Assembly: GCF_003945595.2 (NCBI RefSeq)
Contig: NW_024104898.1
Location: 1,364,001 to 1,428,000 of the forward strand
Reading direction: 5' to 3'
Origin: Pipra filicauda
Taxonomy: Eukaryota; Chordata; Aves; Passeriformes; Pipridae
Length of the DNA: 64,000 bases
Shown here: positions 1 through 9,704 of the stretch, piece after piece
Numbering within the stretch: position 1 is the first letter of the stretch
Layout: the number at the start of each line of letters is the position of its first letter
Notes under the pieces: generated by a model
Seen by the model: only the letters and a program-made list of their open reading frames with translations
What the model was told of the DNA's origin: nothing
Database searches by the model: none
Translations under genes and position numbers: made by a program

Positions 1-2004
1 TGCATTCTATTCCAGTTACGTGTTAGCAATGTTAGTGTTTCTTGGGCAATGTTGACCTGTCCTGGCTTTTATAAAAGGGTTAGAAAAGCTAAGCTACTCT
101 AAGCTTACCTTAGCAAAGAGTAGATAATAAAATGCATAGTTAAGGGTATGGAGTGCAGTTGAATTAGGGGAACTGAGATCTTTGGATTGTGGAAGGAGGG
201 AACAGGACTGTAAGAAAAGTGTGATTCCGATAACTTTTAAGAGAATTCTGGATGGTGCAGTGGATATGACAGATACATGATATGTCCTGTGGTATTTCCA
301 TTCAACAAGAACTATGTACAAGTGGAGTCCAGGGATTTCATTTTCTTTGGAAATGTTAGGTGTTAAGTAGAGCTTGTTACATGGACTGTTGTTCAATAGC
401 TAGCCTGATCCCTTTTTCCTGTTAGCTCTTGGAATTGTTCCCATGCAGGCAACAGAGGTTTCTGCCTAACAGTCAAGGTTAATTGGTATGGAAAAGAAGG
501 AATGAGCAATAATCCTTCTGAAACTCAATTTTAATCCAAGAGTCACTATAATGCTATTACTCAGATCTGAATCGTGAGCATTAACGTACAAGCAGAACTG
601 TGATGTGAGTCTCTGCAGTAGGAGCTGTCATCCTTTTCTTTTAAAATGAGCTTCAAAGAAGCCAGCAGCAAAATGGATCTGAACATTCTTTTGAGATGCC
701 TTATCTGAATGAAAAGATCTCTCTTTTTAGATGTTAAAGTGCCCTTTGATAACCTTACAGTCCTTTCCCACTGTACCTGGCACCAGCAATCTACAGGTGC
801 TTTTTTTAACTTCACATAGCTTGCTTTTCTGTCCTGGAGAGACATCCATTGATGCAGTTATTGCATCATCCATCTCATGGATTAGTTGTCTTGGTCAGGC
901 TTACTGCAGTAGCTTCTCACAAAGTCTGGCTTGAGACTTGTGAAAGCTAAGGTTGCCTTTATCCATAAGCACAGGAAGATAGCTGGACAAGTCTCTCTTG
1001 CTTCTGCTTCTCCTGATGCTGGTGAGGAGACATTGTTGTCTCCTAAAGCAGGCTGGGCCAGTATCCTGTATTGGATATGCATGCAGAGTATAGGTTGGCC
1101 CACAGAGTGTGAAAATTCTGGGTTAATTCTGGTGATCAGATATGTGGCACGGGACATTTGGGTTTTTTTACTTGTGGGTATTGCACTTGCAGGTTTTTGG
1201 AGTGCACTGACTGTGATAGCCACTACAGAATCTTTCTGTAGTGTTGCATTAGAAACAAATGCAATTGTGTTATGAAATGTATTTTCTCAGTTATACAAGT
1301 TTACCCATCTGAATAAAAAGCAAAGTTAAAGAAATGCTGCTTGTAACAGGAAAAGGCTGGAAAGATGATACAGTACCTGACATAAGGAACATTCTCATAA
1401 TCACCATATTTCTGTTGAGGAAGTGAGGCTGCTGCTTATAAGGTCAGAAAAGGCAACAGAAGAGAAGGTGATGATAAGGAAAACCCTGCAAGTCCTCTGC
1501 CTCTTTGCAGAGAATGTTCACAGTTGCTGCAACAGCAACCAGGCAGAAACTGTGTGCATCCTAAAACCACAGTTAAGTATTAGCTACCTCAGGCTTCAAG
1601 GGATTTGCCAAATATCAGGAAGACAGTAGGTGCCTGAAAATGTTGCCTTTTTTTTTTTTTCTTGTTCTTTCCCTTTTTGTCCAAAGAATTCCTTTTTGGA
1701 CCTTTTTTTCTCTGCTGTGAAACTCTTTCTTGTTACTGAAGACAAAATGATGCTCATGGGCAGTGTTGTGGTTTTGTATGCTTGCCAAGTGGCTGCTTAT
1801 TCTGTACAGGGCCCACAGAACTGTCTCAAGCAATTCTGTGCTAGATGACATCTGTTTCTGGTGTGTGGTAAAGGTTTTTCCATTCTCAGATCACACAGAG
1901 AACGTAGCTACTCTGCAAGTGGATTTTACACTGAGGGATGCTTTCTGGTAAAAACAACTGGAGTCAAGCTTTTATGCTGCCTCTGCAGCTGCACTCTGCT
2001 GCTG
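1..2004. other. upstream non-coding stretch, no gene recognised
   Basis: No exon, RNA gene or repeat could be supported here. Open frames up to 114 codons occur on both strands, but they have no recognisable protein sequence and no paired splice signals. Several T-rich and A-rich runs are present, for example around 1650-1665. By position this is either intergenic or the first intron of TJAP1, whose promoter was not found in the window. There is no CpG island in the first 8 kb. Confidence 0.5.
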
Positions 2005-2562
2005 TGTCGTGGTTTAATCCCAGCTGGCAACTAAGTACCATACAGCTGCTTGGTCACTCTCCCCCCGCTCCCAGTGGCATGGGGAGGAGAACTGGAAAAA
2101 AAGTAAAACTTGTAGGTTGAGATTAGAACAGTTTAATAATTGAAAAAAAGGAAAATATAGTATTAATTGTAATGGAGAGAGGAGAGAGGACTACAACCCA
2201 GGAAGAACAATGCAGTTGCTCACCACCCACTGACCAATGCCCAGCCTGTCTCTGACGAGTGATCAGCCCCTCCCAACCAGCTCCTCCCAGTTTATGTTCT
2301 GAGCATGACGCCATATGGTATGGAATATTCCTTTGGCTAGTTCAGGTCAGCTGTCCTGACTATGCTTCCTCACAGCTTTTTGTGTACCTCCTCACTGGCA
2401 GAGTGTGAGAAACTGAAAAGTCCTTGAGTTAGTGTAAGCACTGCTTAGTAGCAACTAAAACATCAGTGTGTTATCAACATTATTCTCGTCCCAAATCTGA
2501 AATGCAGCACTGTACCAGCTATCAGGAAGAAAATTAACTTTATCCCAGCTGAAATGAGGACA
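2005..2562 (+). mobile_element. solo LTR of an endogenous retrovirus (copy 1)
   Basis: It starts TGTCGTGGTTTAATCCCAGC and ends GAAATGAGGACA, so it has TG...CA termini and is about 558 bp long. It aligns along its whole length with the second copy at 4665-5224: same order of blocks, including the TGACCAATGCCCAGCC block, the GTATGGAATATTCCTTTGG block and the ACATCAGTGTGTTATCAACA block. Sequence of this kind is common in passerine and other avian genomes, but I cannot give the family name with certainty. No viral coding region lies next to it, and a clean target duplication is not visible (TGCTG before, CACTG after), so it is an old solo LTR. Confidence 0.75.
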
Positions 2563-3721
2563 CACTGTCACTGCACTCCATCACTGTGAAGAGGAAAGAG
2601 GCTGTGCGTGTTTTGTCTTTGTGAGGGGGTGGAGGAATCCTTAGCTCTTTGCATTAACAAAGCAAAATGTTAAGTTTACACTGCAATTTTCTGACCCTTA
2701 GTGTGTTCGTGTGTTCTGCCTGGAAGATGTGACTAATGTTCATGCTGGTCATTGTGAGTCTTGAGCCCTCAATGAGCCATTCCAGTGAAGCTGTAACTGC
2801 CAGTGAGCTTAGAAATCAAACTGGAACTACAGTAGGGAAGTAGTGGGTAAGCTAGAAGAGTAGAATTGGAGCTACTGCAGGCAATAGAGTGCTAGGAAAA
2901 GGACTGTAAATGCTAAGGAGCGTTACTGATGAGAGGTGGAAAAGACAGATAAAAGGAAGCAGGAGGTTGAATTTCATCTTGTATTACAGTGCTAATTAGA
3001 ATAGCTGAAGAGCTGCCTCCTGCTGTAGCTCCAGGCTAAAATTGAGCTTCTGCAGGGTAGTCATAATGTGGACTTGACAGCAAGCTCCTTCAGAGAGAGG
3101 CTTGTGGATAGCATGATGAGCAGAATTGGTGCCTTCTTCTATTTATGGATATTACCTATATCCATTTCTGCTGTGGAGCACAAGGTCCATCTGTTCTGCA
3201 GAGAATATCTGCTCCACTCTGAACAGAGGTGTGGTGAATTGAACCACTCCAGGATTCTCTGTCTGTGGTAGCAAGGGATACTCAGGTATTGTAGGCGAGG
3301 AGGTCTTTACTGTGCTGTTCAGTGCAGGGATATCTGCAGAACAAAATTAGATTGGTGTGGCAGAGTGATTGGAGCAGAATGACAGGCCGGATTCTTGATG
3401 TTGGATGGGAATGCAGGTGGGAAAGCAGGGACCCCTGGAGCCATCTAGAAAAAACATCTGTTTCCAAGGTCAGTTACTGGTCTGCACAGGTATCCTGCGC
3501 AGTGGAGAGATGGCTGGAAGACTTTTCCTTTCTGGGATACAGTGAAGATATGGGGCTTTTACTGTGGAGGGACCTGGCATTAGATAGTAGCCTGATGGTG
3601 CAGCAGTTTGCTGTTGACTCGTGCCCTGGCACCTGGCTGTGGGTTGCTCTGCGCATGCCTGGTTGTTTTCATGTTTTGTGCTATAGGTGACTGACACCAA
3701 GTTTCCTTTCTCATGTTTCAG
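2563..3721. other. non-coding stretch between LTR copy 1 and candidate leader exon
   Basis: Nothing recognisable was seen. There is no open frame with known protein similarity, and the sequence next to the LTR has neither a primer-binding-site-like TGG nor viral coding sequence, so it does not look like provirus interior. It is probably TJAP1 leader intron or intergenic DNA. Confidence 0.4.
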
Positions 3722-3816
3722 GAGCTGTTGGCCAGATGCTGCTGGATGCTAACAGGGGAAAGCTGACTTGGAGGCAAGCGACCAGAAATGTTTGGACACG
3801 TCGTCACTTTGCATCT
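3722..3816 (+). other. TJAP1: candidate untranslated leader exon of TJAP1
   Basis: A 95 bp block is bounded by a good acceptor (TTTCTCATGTTTCAG before 3722) and a GTAAGT donor at 3817. It contains stops in the frames I read and no recognisable protein, so if real it is 5' UTR. TJAP1 in mammals has several non-coding first exons, which fits. There is no transcript evidence; this is a splice-signal prediction only. Confidence 0.3.
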
Positions 3817-4500
3817 GTAAGTCCTTGTTTGAGGGAAAGTTGCCTGGAGGCACTGTGAGTTTTTAAGTGTTTGGAAATTCTCAGATCATGAGGGTAGGTT
3901 TCAAATCCAGTTATCTTTTCCAAGTAAGTGGGAATGAGATAGCAGGTAGCATAGTTGCTGCCTCTGGGGTAGGAACCAGGACAGTCCTGTTTTAGCCTGA
4001 GGAACCGTGTGCTGAGAGACAGGGAGGCCTTTGGCATGTTTGTTCTGAGCACAGCTGCAATGGAAACATGGGTGCAGCTGTTCCTGGAAGCCTCCTTTTG
4101 TCTGCCAGCCCATGTGGCTGGTGGTTATGCCTCAATGCTGCTGGGAGTTGGTGGAAAAGCAGATTGAAACTATGCTGGCCCGGTCCTTCCTGGAGGTTCA
4201 CGTTCTCCCTCTCCCTTTTTCCCCCCATACTTTACAGTTTGCCCCACAGAGCAGTTATGCTGTTGTGAAGCTGTTTTTCCCTGTGCTAGTTGAGACCCGA
4301 CTCTAGCATTATAGTAAGGAAAGGGGCCAGACAGCTTGTTGGGACAGGGCCAGCACTTGGGCAGCTCTTCAGTTTGTTTTGGCAAAGCTTGAGTTTGCGT
4401 GGTCCTGGTTGCCTGCCTGTTCCATTCACCTTCGATCTGACTTTCCCTGTGTGTGTACAACTGCTCCACACCCTGCGCTCCTGTCCCGCCTCCCAGGGCT

Positions 4501-4676
4501 TGGTGCCATTGACAAGGGAAAAGTAGCACAGCAGAAGTGCATCACGGAAAGGAAGGCTTCACTGCAATCTCTTTCGTGTCAGTGGCAGAGTGGTGGCCAC
4601 AGAGCTACATTCTTGCAGCTGGCTCCCAGATTAACTCAGTTCTCTTCTTGTATTGGTGGGTACCTGTCATGGTTTG
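4501..4676 (+). repeat. inverted repeat, arm A
   Basis: The arm runs from GGTGCCATTGACAAGGG up to the first 12 bases of the LTR at 4665. Its reverse complement recurs at 6266-6443 with roughly 90% identity by eye. The arm lies immediately 5' of LTR copy 2 and carries that LTR's GTACC target site. No coding potential is evident. Confidence 0.8.
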
Positions 4677-5224
4677 ATTCCAGCTGGCAACTAAGCACCA
4701 CACAACTGTTCACTCACTGCTCACCCCTCAGTGGAATGTGGAGAGAATGGGGGAAAAAGTAAAACTTGTGGGTTGAGATACAGACAGTTTAATAGGACAG
4801 AAAAGGAAGGGATAGTAATGAAAGAATTGGAGTGTTCAAAACAAGGGATGCACGATGCAATTGCTCACCACCTGCTGACCAATGCCCAGCCAGTTCCCAA
4901 GCAGTGGCCCTTGCCAGCTTTTCCTCTTGTTTATATACTGAGCATATGCTCAGTGTGCTGACACCATATGCTATGGAATATCCCTTTGGACAGTGGGGGT
5001 CAGCTGTCCTGGCTGTGTCCCCTCCCACCTTCTTGTGCCTTGCAGCCTACTCACTGGTGGGGTGGTGTGAGAAGCTGAGAAATCCTTTCCTTACTGTAAA
5101 CACTGCTTAGCAACATCTAAAACATCAGTGTGTTATCAACATTGTTCTTATCCCAAATCCAAAGCACAGCACTGTTCTAGCTACTAGGAAGAAAAATAAC
5201 TCTATCCTTCACAAAACCAGTACA
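4665..5224 (+). mobile_element. solo LTR of an endogenous retrovirus (copy 2) with 5-bp target duplication
   Basis: It begins TGTCATGGTTTGATTCCAGC and ends AAAACCAGTACA, about 560 bp, in the same orientation as copy 1. The flanking bases are GTACC on both sides (4660-4664 and 5225-5229), a 5-bp target-site duplication of the kind produced by ERVL-class integration. A TATA-like TTTATATA lies near 4930, as expected for the promoter part of an LTR. The TG-start CpG seen in copy 1 (TGTCGTGG) is decayed to TGTCATGG here. No viral gene is attached. Confidence 0.78.
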
Positions 5225-5912
5225 GTACCCAAAACCAGTACATATGCCCAAAGCAAGGGCTTTGAACAGAGAAGAAGGTTGTTTCTGAACTTGTATTGTG
5301 TCCCTGGTGGCCTGGATAAGATTTTACAGAAGCCTATTAGCAGCAAGGTAAGGTTTGATATGCTTGATGCAAGTCAGAGAGTAGCTTGCCTTCCTCTAGT
5401 AGAGGTGTGGGTTATCACAGCTGTAGGCATGAGGACGTAATGTTTTGGCTTAAACAAGAGTGTAATAATTGCCAGCTCATTTGTGAGTGGGAAGCACTGA
5501 CTTAAAAGGATGAGTGAGGTAACTGTTAGCATTACCAAACTTCTGTACTGAAGGCTTCACAGTTAGCATCCCTCTGCAGTGGTGGGGAAGATTAGCTGGG
5601 AGGGGGTCCCATTCTATAGGAGATTTGATTAGTCCTTCCTGGAACCAAGTTTCCTTGAAGCTATTGCTTCAAGGAAATAGCTATTGCTATTGAACATGTC
5701 CTTGCCAGGTGCCTTTCCAGCTCTTGCTGGGCTATGTGGCCAACTATTCTAAGTTCATTTTCTTTACTTTCAAAAGATCCAATGTGGATTTGGGCAGGTT
5801 CCTGGAGTGAGGTGGCCGTCTAGTTGTCCTCAGTTATAAATATTCCCTATTCCTTACATATTTCAAAGGTTTTTTTGTGGTGGATGCTAAGCTATTTGTT
5901 TCTCTTCTTCAG

Positions 5913-5966
5913 GGCATCTGAGTGAGTGTCCCTGCTTCATGCGGCTTCAAATTTGAGCCCAGGCTG
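5913..5966 (+). other. TJAP1: candidate untranslated leader exon of TJAP1
   Basis: A 54 bp block lies between a strong acceptor (TTTCTCTTCTTCAG ending 5912) and a GTAAGT donor at 5967. It includes an early stop (TGA), so it would be leader sequence only. The signals are good on both sides, but support is limited to splice consensus and the position upstream of the TJAP1 coding exon. Confidence 0.35.
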
Positions 5967-6265
5967 GTAAGTGCTCATGTCCTTAAGAACTAGAGAAATG
6001 ACTGTGATTTCAGCTTGGGATATTTCCATGCACATCTGCTGTCCCTAGCCTGTAGGGAATTGACAGATGGGTTCCCTAGTTCACCTCTTTGATAGTGGGG
6101 TGTTTACAAACCTGCTTCTAGTCAGGTTTTCAGCATTTCTCTTTGAAAGAAATGTCTTCCCAGCAAATCAGACTATCTGTTTTGCTTGGGGATGCAGTGA
6201 AATGTGATTCAGTATGCTGGATGTGATTTTTCTAAAGTATTAGAGACTTCATACTAAACTAATAC

Positions 6266-6443
6266 TAAACCACGACAGGTACCCATCAGTACAAGAAGAG
6301 AATTGGGTTACTCTGGGAGCCAGCTGCAAGAGTGTAGCTCTGTGGCCACCACTCTGCCACTGACATGAAAGAGACTGCAGTAAAGCCCTTTTTTCTGTGG
6401 TACACTTCTGCTGTGCTACTTTTCCCTTGTCAATGGCACCAAA
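6266..6443 (-). repeat. inverted repeat, arm B, truncated inside an LTR start
   Basis: This is the reverse complement of 4501-4676. Read on the minus strand it runs from GGTGCCATTGAC to GGGTACC, then into TGTCGTGGTTTA, which is the first 12 bases of the LTR family, and then stops matching. It therefore copies the junction of the flank with the LTR but not the LTR body. Confidence 0.8.
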
Positions 6444-6450
6444 ACTGAGC

Positions 6451-7373
6451 CTGTTCAGGAGAAGGGACCTTGAGGGAATAACTGCAGCAAGGGGAAGTTT
6501 TCCAGTATTTTTATGGGGGAGATTTACAGGTTAGTCCTAGGAAGTTGTTTGTGTTTGTGGAAAGGTGTGAGAAACTTTTGTGAGCTTGTATTTATGGCAG
6601 AGTGAAGGACAGTTTGCACATGTCCCTGTGAAGTGTAAAGCCTGTTATGGCTTGGAGCCAATCTGTGCTTGGTGCAGCCACCTCACACTTGCCAGTCCTC
6701 TCAGGGGACTCAGTCTAAGTGTCAACAAGATGCAGCTAGGTGAGAGTGGTTAAGAATTGGAGAGAATTCTTGGGGCTCCATTTAGACTCTTAACATGTAA
6801 AATCCCACTATCCAATACACAAGTGAAGTCTGATAGGTCACTGGCCCAGTGGTATCCATTGACTCCAGGTATGTGACTGGGAGTTGCATGGCCCTGCTTA
6901 TAGAAGAGGGGAGAGTGTGATCTGAGTTGATGCGGGTCCTGCACTTTGAAGTGTTGCAGGTCAGGTGCTGAGGATTGCAGAGATGCTAGGCTTGATCAGT
7001 GTTAGGATCCTGCAGGGGAAAGGGGAATGAGAATTGGGCATTTGCTCCAAATATCGGGCAACCATGAATGTTGTCATCAAGGAAAGGCTCTGCAGCATCT
7101 ACTTGGCATCTCCGAGACTTCTTGTGTACAATAGGGTAGTTGAAATTCTGACTGCTTGTAGGGAAGTCTTCCTGCCCACTACTGCAGACCCAAAAAACTG
7201 GAAAGAAAGGTGTTTCTTCCATGTGTACAAGATAGCTGCTTTTCATCTACCCTATTTTTTGCTCTTGTACTGCTCCTGTGGCGGAAGAATCCTGCCCAGC
7301 ATGGCTGGGGTAAAGGGATTAATCTTCCCACTAGTACTGCTGCACGTCTATATACTGTGCACTTATGCACTCT
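6451..7373. other. non-coding stretch, nothing recognised
   Basis: Short open frames only, none with recognisable protein similarity. Probably leader intron of TJAP1. Confidence 0.4.
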
Positions 7374-7564
7374 AAGGGTGGTGAGGCACTGGAACAGGTT
7401 GCCTAGAGAGGTTGTGGACTCCCCATCCCTGGAGGTATTCAAGGCCAGGCTGGATGCAGCTCTGAGTAACTTGGTCTAGTGGCAGGTTCCCTGCCCGTGG
7501 CAAGGGGTTGGAAGAAGATGATCTTTGAGGTCCCTTCCAACCCAGGCTATTCTGTGGTTCTGTG
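7374..7564 (+). mobile_element. CR1 LINE fragment, 3' end
   Basis: It shows the standard avian CR1 3' tail: GGTTGCCTAGAGAGGTTGTGG, then CCCCATCCCTGGAGGTATTCA, then GATCTTTGAGGTCCCTTCCA, and a terminal ATTCTGTGGTTCTGTG, a decayed form of the ATTCTATG 3' repeats. It is 5'-truncated, as CR1 copies nearly always are, and has no intact reverse-transcriptase frame. Confidence 0.9.
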
Positions 7565-7927
7565 TTGCAAAATCTGGCCCTAGGAACTAACATCAATGAC
7601 ATTGTTCCCTAATTTGATGCCACCTCTGACTTGGGGGTTGTCTTTGTCTTTTCTGAGAGAGTGAGCAGTTCTGTGGTACCTCTTTCTGACAAGTCTCCTA
7701 TGGTCTGCTGCACTGGGACTCCAGTGTAAACCAAAAAGTTCTGGGTTTGGGCTCTTTAATGGCTGAAGTCTCCTCCCACATAGTCCCTGCTGACAGTGAC
7801 AGGACATGATCAATAACTCCTGCTCCAGCTGTCACTGCTGCCTGTGAGGCTTGCAGTTTCCATATTGAAAAAGGCCTTTCCTAAAGAGCCTAATCAATAT
7901 GCTGCTGTGAGGTCTGTTCTCATTTGC

Positions 7928-7936
7928 TATATATAA
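7928..7936 (+). promoter_or_regulatory. TJAP1: candidate TATA box upstream of the TJAP1 first coding exon
   Basis: TATATATAA lies 320 bp upstream of the TJAP1 ATG, in a region without CpG enrichment. A start site ~30 bp downstream would give a leader that could run on, or be spliced, to the coding exon. It is a motif match only. If real it would be an alternative, TATA-type promoter. Confidence 0.2.
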
Positions 7937-8255
7937 TCCGGACACACACAAACTACGTGAGTGAGCGTGTGTAGAGGGGGGAGAGGATGTGCCAGTCCTC
8001 TGCTCTCACTGGCTGGGAGAAGGACACAGCTACCTCTTACTTTGCTCCCTCTCCTGCAGCTGCTGCTCAAGGCTTGTGGCTACATCCTTTCACTGCTCTA
8101 TTAGCACTCTGCATGGGGACGTGCTCTGGGACTCCAGGGGAGCTGAATTCCTGCTGGGTCACTCATAGGTCTCGATGGAGCACCCGTGACTCTCTCTTCT
8201 GTGCACTTTCTGCTGTTGGTAGGTAACCCGCTTTCAGAGCCACGCAGGTGGGAGG

Positions 8256-9704
8256 ATGTCGAGCACAGCTCCGTCAAAGAAGCCTTACCGCAAGGCGCCC
8301 CCGCAGCATCGCGAAATCCGCCATGAGGTACCCATCATTCGTGACGACCAGGACGGAGTGATCTTGGCTGAGCAGAGTCAGGTAACAACTTGCCGGGTGA
8401 CAAAGGGCTTAACACCATTGCACCAGCAAACAGGGTTTAGTTACACCGAGGCAGGCCAGCTCGAGCAGGCAGAGGGGTTTGAGGTTTGCAACCTGAACTT
8501 CTCCTCATCGTGGTCCCTGGAGTCCAGCAGTGAGAAGGAAGTGGCAGGGTGCAGAGCAGAGCTGAACATCAAGAGCCAGACTGTCTCGCCAGCACTTCCA
8601 CGTAGTGGGAAGATGGGGCAGCGAAGCGGGAAGCGGTGCCCAAACCGCAGTCGTGGGCACCGCAGCAAATTTGTGAGCCGTAGCATGGAGACAGTGCTGG
8701 TGTCTGGAGACGAAAGACACCGTCCCACTTGCTCTTTCAAGAGCAGAAGCCTGGAACGCTCACTTATATTTAAAGAGCCTCCTGAAGTCCTGACTCCGAG
8801 GAAGTTTCGTGTCTCATCTACACACCTGCCTCTCAAAGGGATCCTGAAGCAGACCAACATGACAGGCTCATGTCCTGAGAGCTTATGCAAGTCCTGCTCA
8901 GTAGAGACACTTTGCCGTGGCCATGGCTCACGCAAGTACAGTGATCCTCAGCTCTGCCTCAGCCCTAGGGAGAAGCGCTCCCTGGAGCACAGCAGCAGCA
9001 GTGCCGCTGACTCTGTCAAGCGCAGGGAGAAGATCACAGAGGAAAAACTGCAGTTCTCCAAATTCCTGGATGAGATTACCAAGCGGGTGCTGAGTCCCAA
9101 CCGCTTGCGCTCACTGGGAGAGACTAGGGGAGCAGCACAAGACCAGAACTCTCCCCTTTTCCCCAGAAGCTCCGTGCCAGAAGGCCAAGGGGAAGGTCAC
9201 CTGCAAGGGGTCAAAACCAAGCATGCAACTGAAAGATCCCCCTGCCCAAGCAGAAGAAAAACAGAAAAGAAATGTGAGGGACTGGGAATGGCTTCGGGCC
9301 TGAGAAAGTGTGCTGAGGAAGCTGGGAGAGTTTCCAGACTAAGAAAGAAACCTGTCCTTGGGAGGAAGGACAGTAAGGGAAAACTTTCCTTGGAGAGAAG
9401 GGTAGTAGATCTGTGTCAGTATGAGCTGCAGCAGCTGGCAGACCTGGGGCTGGCAGGGACATCCTCTGGGCAGCAGCATTCACTGTCTTCATGGAAAATC
9501 AGTGCAGAGGGCAGAAGGGATGAAAGCAGTCCCTGTTCACGGCTATTACAGCCACACCATCAGTGTGCTAAGCTTGGGCAGAAGCGTGCAGTGGAGCCGA
9601 ACTACCCAGAGAAAGGATCCTGCTCCACTCCAACACACTGGAGTCGGGAGGAGGGGCCTACCCCATCTAGATCCTCCCCTTCATTCAACCTGGCACTAAA
9701 CAAG
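8256..9704 (+). CDS. TJAP1: alternative long first coding exon of TJAP1 (predicts ~1071-aa isoform)
   Basis: From the TJAP1 ATG the frame stays open well past the short-exon donor (GT at 8382). It reaches a near-consensus donor AAG|GTAGGT at 9705 after exactly 483 codons, phase 0. That is the same phase as the short exon, so both join the exon at 10840 in frame. The added ~441 residues (43-483) are rich in Ser, Arg, Lys and Cys and look like a disordered scaffold region. They contain a GILK motif at 195-198 and a predicted helix, KLQFSKFLDEITKRVLSP, at 264-281. I do not recognise the segment as a known domain. Past 9705 the frame happens to stay open to 9941 (561 codons in all), so a read-through terminal exon is a second possibility. 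Expression is not shown by the sequence. About 440 stop-free codons in phase with the ATG and ending at a phase-matched donor are unlikely by chance. Confidence 0.6.

Noticed and set aside
2005..5224. A complete provirus bounded by the two LTRs
   Set aside because: No viral coding remnants, no primer-binding site and no polypurine tract between them, and copy 2 has its own 5-bp target duplication.
8441..8935. 164-codon minus-strand open frame opposite the TJAP1 long exon
   Set aside because: It is antisense to the longer sense frame, with no promoter or similarity. It is the expected shadow of a coding-like strand.
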